Assembly: GCA_937888765.1 (NCBI GenBank)
Contig: CALASU010000232.1
Location: forward strand, 1 to 5,561
Length of the DNA stretch: 5,561 nt
Direction: 5' to 3'
DNA from: an uncultured Clostridia bacterium
GTDB lineage: Bacteria > Bacillota > Clostridia > Lachnospirales > Anaerotignaceae
The notes below the pieces were generated by a model that worked only from the letters and a program-made list of their open reading frames with translations, was not told the origin of the DNA and did no database searches. Positions 4,733 to 5,561 of the stretch are shown in pieces. A program made the translations under genes and the position numbers. Within the stretch, counting starts at the first letter, position 1, and each line of letters opens with the position of its first letter.

Positions 4733-5561
4733 TTATCTTACTTCTTCCAATGGAATGATCTGATATTCTGCATGATTCAGCAAGTCTTTTCTGCCGTAAT
4801 CAAACAATACCGCTTTCGGGGTTTCGTCCCCAAATACCTCCAGATATGTCAGGCGGTTCAGATTTTTCTTTTCCACTCCCACATACTGCGGCAGATAGGT
4901 TTCCACAATCTTTGCAGAAACCACATCAGACTGCCCTGTTTCGTTGCCGATTTTCAGCCAGTCAGGCAGTTTTTTGGGACGTTCCTGCAAGGCAAAATCA
5001 AATTTCATTGCCCACTGGAAATGCCGCAGATTGATTTCTTCTTTTCCCTGTACAAAATTCCACAGCACATCACACAGCCCAATTCTGGAGAAAGACTGAT
5101 ACTGACAGCCCTCTTTCAGCCAGAATGCAGACAGTTCTTCAAAGAAACGAAACGGGCTTTCATAGAACGCAATCAGATATTGCAGGGTATGCAGGAACTT
5201 TCCGCTGTTATAATAGGTTTCCACCATTTCTTCAATATATTTCAAGCGCAGAGTATCGCTGTAAGGAAGCATATGGGTTGTCATCACTTCATAGGGTGCC
5301 AGATCGTGGTATACAATCGAAAACTCCTTTTGTTTCTGATGCAGCATAGAGCCTTTCAGTACTTTCAAAAAGCCAAGCTGAAGCTGTTCCGGCTGCAGAT
5401 TATAGACATCATCAAAGGACTTGCCAAAGGAAGTATAATCCTCATACGGCAAACCCGCAATCAGATCCAGATGCTGATGAATATTCCCGCCTGCTTTGAT
5501 TTCTTTCACGACTTCTGCAAGGGTTTCAAAATTTACATTGCGATTAATCGCTTCAATGGTA
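4733..5561 (-). CDS. Radical SAM protein with DUF4080 C-terminus (partial; N-terminus outside window)
   Basis: The frame stays open to the right edge, so only the last 275 residues are seen; the GTG at 5507-5509 is an internal Val, not a start. The visible part begins in the late TIM-barrel portion of a radical SAM domain: AINRNVNF (4-11 from the edge), then HQHLDLIAGLPYED (28-41) and QPEQLQLGFLKVLKGS (56-71), typical of Elp3-like radical SAM enzymes. From about residue 80 on, the segment matches what I know of DUF4080, the tail of B12-binding-domain radical SAM proteins. If it is that type, the cut-off part should hold a cobalamin-binding domain and the CxxxCxxC cluster motif; neither can be checked here. 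Reaction and substrate are unknown. It is followed after 15 bases by the HD phosphohydrolase gene, implying co-transcription. Confidence 0.85.
   Translation of the reverse strand, partial: TIEAINRNVNFETLAEVVKEIKAGGNIHQHLDLIAGLPYEDYTSFGKSFDDVYNLQPEQLQLGFLKVLKGSMLHQKQKEFSIVYHDLAPYEVMTTHMLPYSDTLRLKYIEEMVETYYNSGKFLHTLQYLIAFYESPFRFFEELSAFWLKEGCQYQSFSRIGLCDVLWNFVQGKEEINLRHFQWAMKFDFALQERPKKLPDWLKIGNETGQSDVVSAKIVETYLPQYVGVEKKNLNRLTYLEVFGDETPKAVLFDYGRKDLLNHAEYQIIPLEEVR

Overview
The window looks like ordinary chromosome from a Gram-positive anaerobe of the class Clostridia, most like a Lachnospiraceae-type gut bacterium. This rests on strong purine-rich Shine-Dalgarno sites, a lipoprotein-type sugar-binding protein of a form I associate with Lachnospiraceae, a Clostridia-type ABC-F protein, and GC-rich hairpin clusters between genes. 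The placement comes from protein resemblance recalled from memory, not from a search. There are no tRNA, rRNA, CRISPR or transposase genes.

Layout, left to right. (1) Positions 1-56 hold a long perfect hairpin directly after the stop codon of a minus-strand gene. (2) Positions 57-1385 (minus) encode a lipid-anchored, probably carbohydrate-binding ABC-transporter protein; its permease genes, if adjacent, lie beyond the left edge. (3) Positions 1386-1573 are a divergent promoter region with an 11-bp direct repeat. (4) Positions 1574-2413 (plus) encode a Cof-type HAD phosphatase. Its stop overlaps the start of (5), positions 2410-3966 (plus), an ABC-F ATPase with two nucleotide-binding domains, so the two form a translationally coupled pair. 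(6) Positions 3967-4126 are a convergent intergenic region with several GC-rich hairpins and a U-tracted terminator serving both strands. (7) Positions 4127-4717 (minus) encode an HD-domain phosphohydrolase of the YfbR/HDDC2 kind, 15 bp downstream of (8), positions 4733-5561 (minus), the C-terminal part of a radical SAM protein with a DUF4080 tail, cut by the right edge.

How they fit together: there are three transcription units (binding-protein gene leftwards; HAD plus ABC-F rightwards; radical SAM plus HD leftwards). The sequence gives no sign of one pathway joining them. The binding protein brings in a solute, probably a sugar; the HAD enzyme probably dephosphorylates a sugar phosphate or similar small metabolite; the ABC-F protein probably acts on the ribosome; the HD enzyme probably acts on deoxynucleotides.

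I found no new multi-gene system. The most informative non-coding signal is a hairpin present twice (13-56 and 4073-4116), in the same orientation and each just after a minus-strand gene. The two copies differ by changes that mostly keep the base pairing, which argues for a selected RNA structure or a mobile palindromic repeat family.
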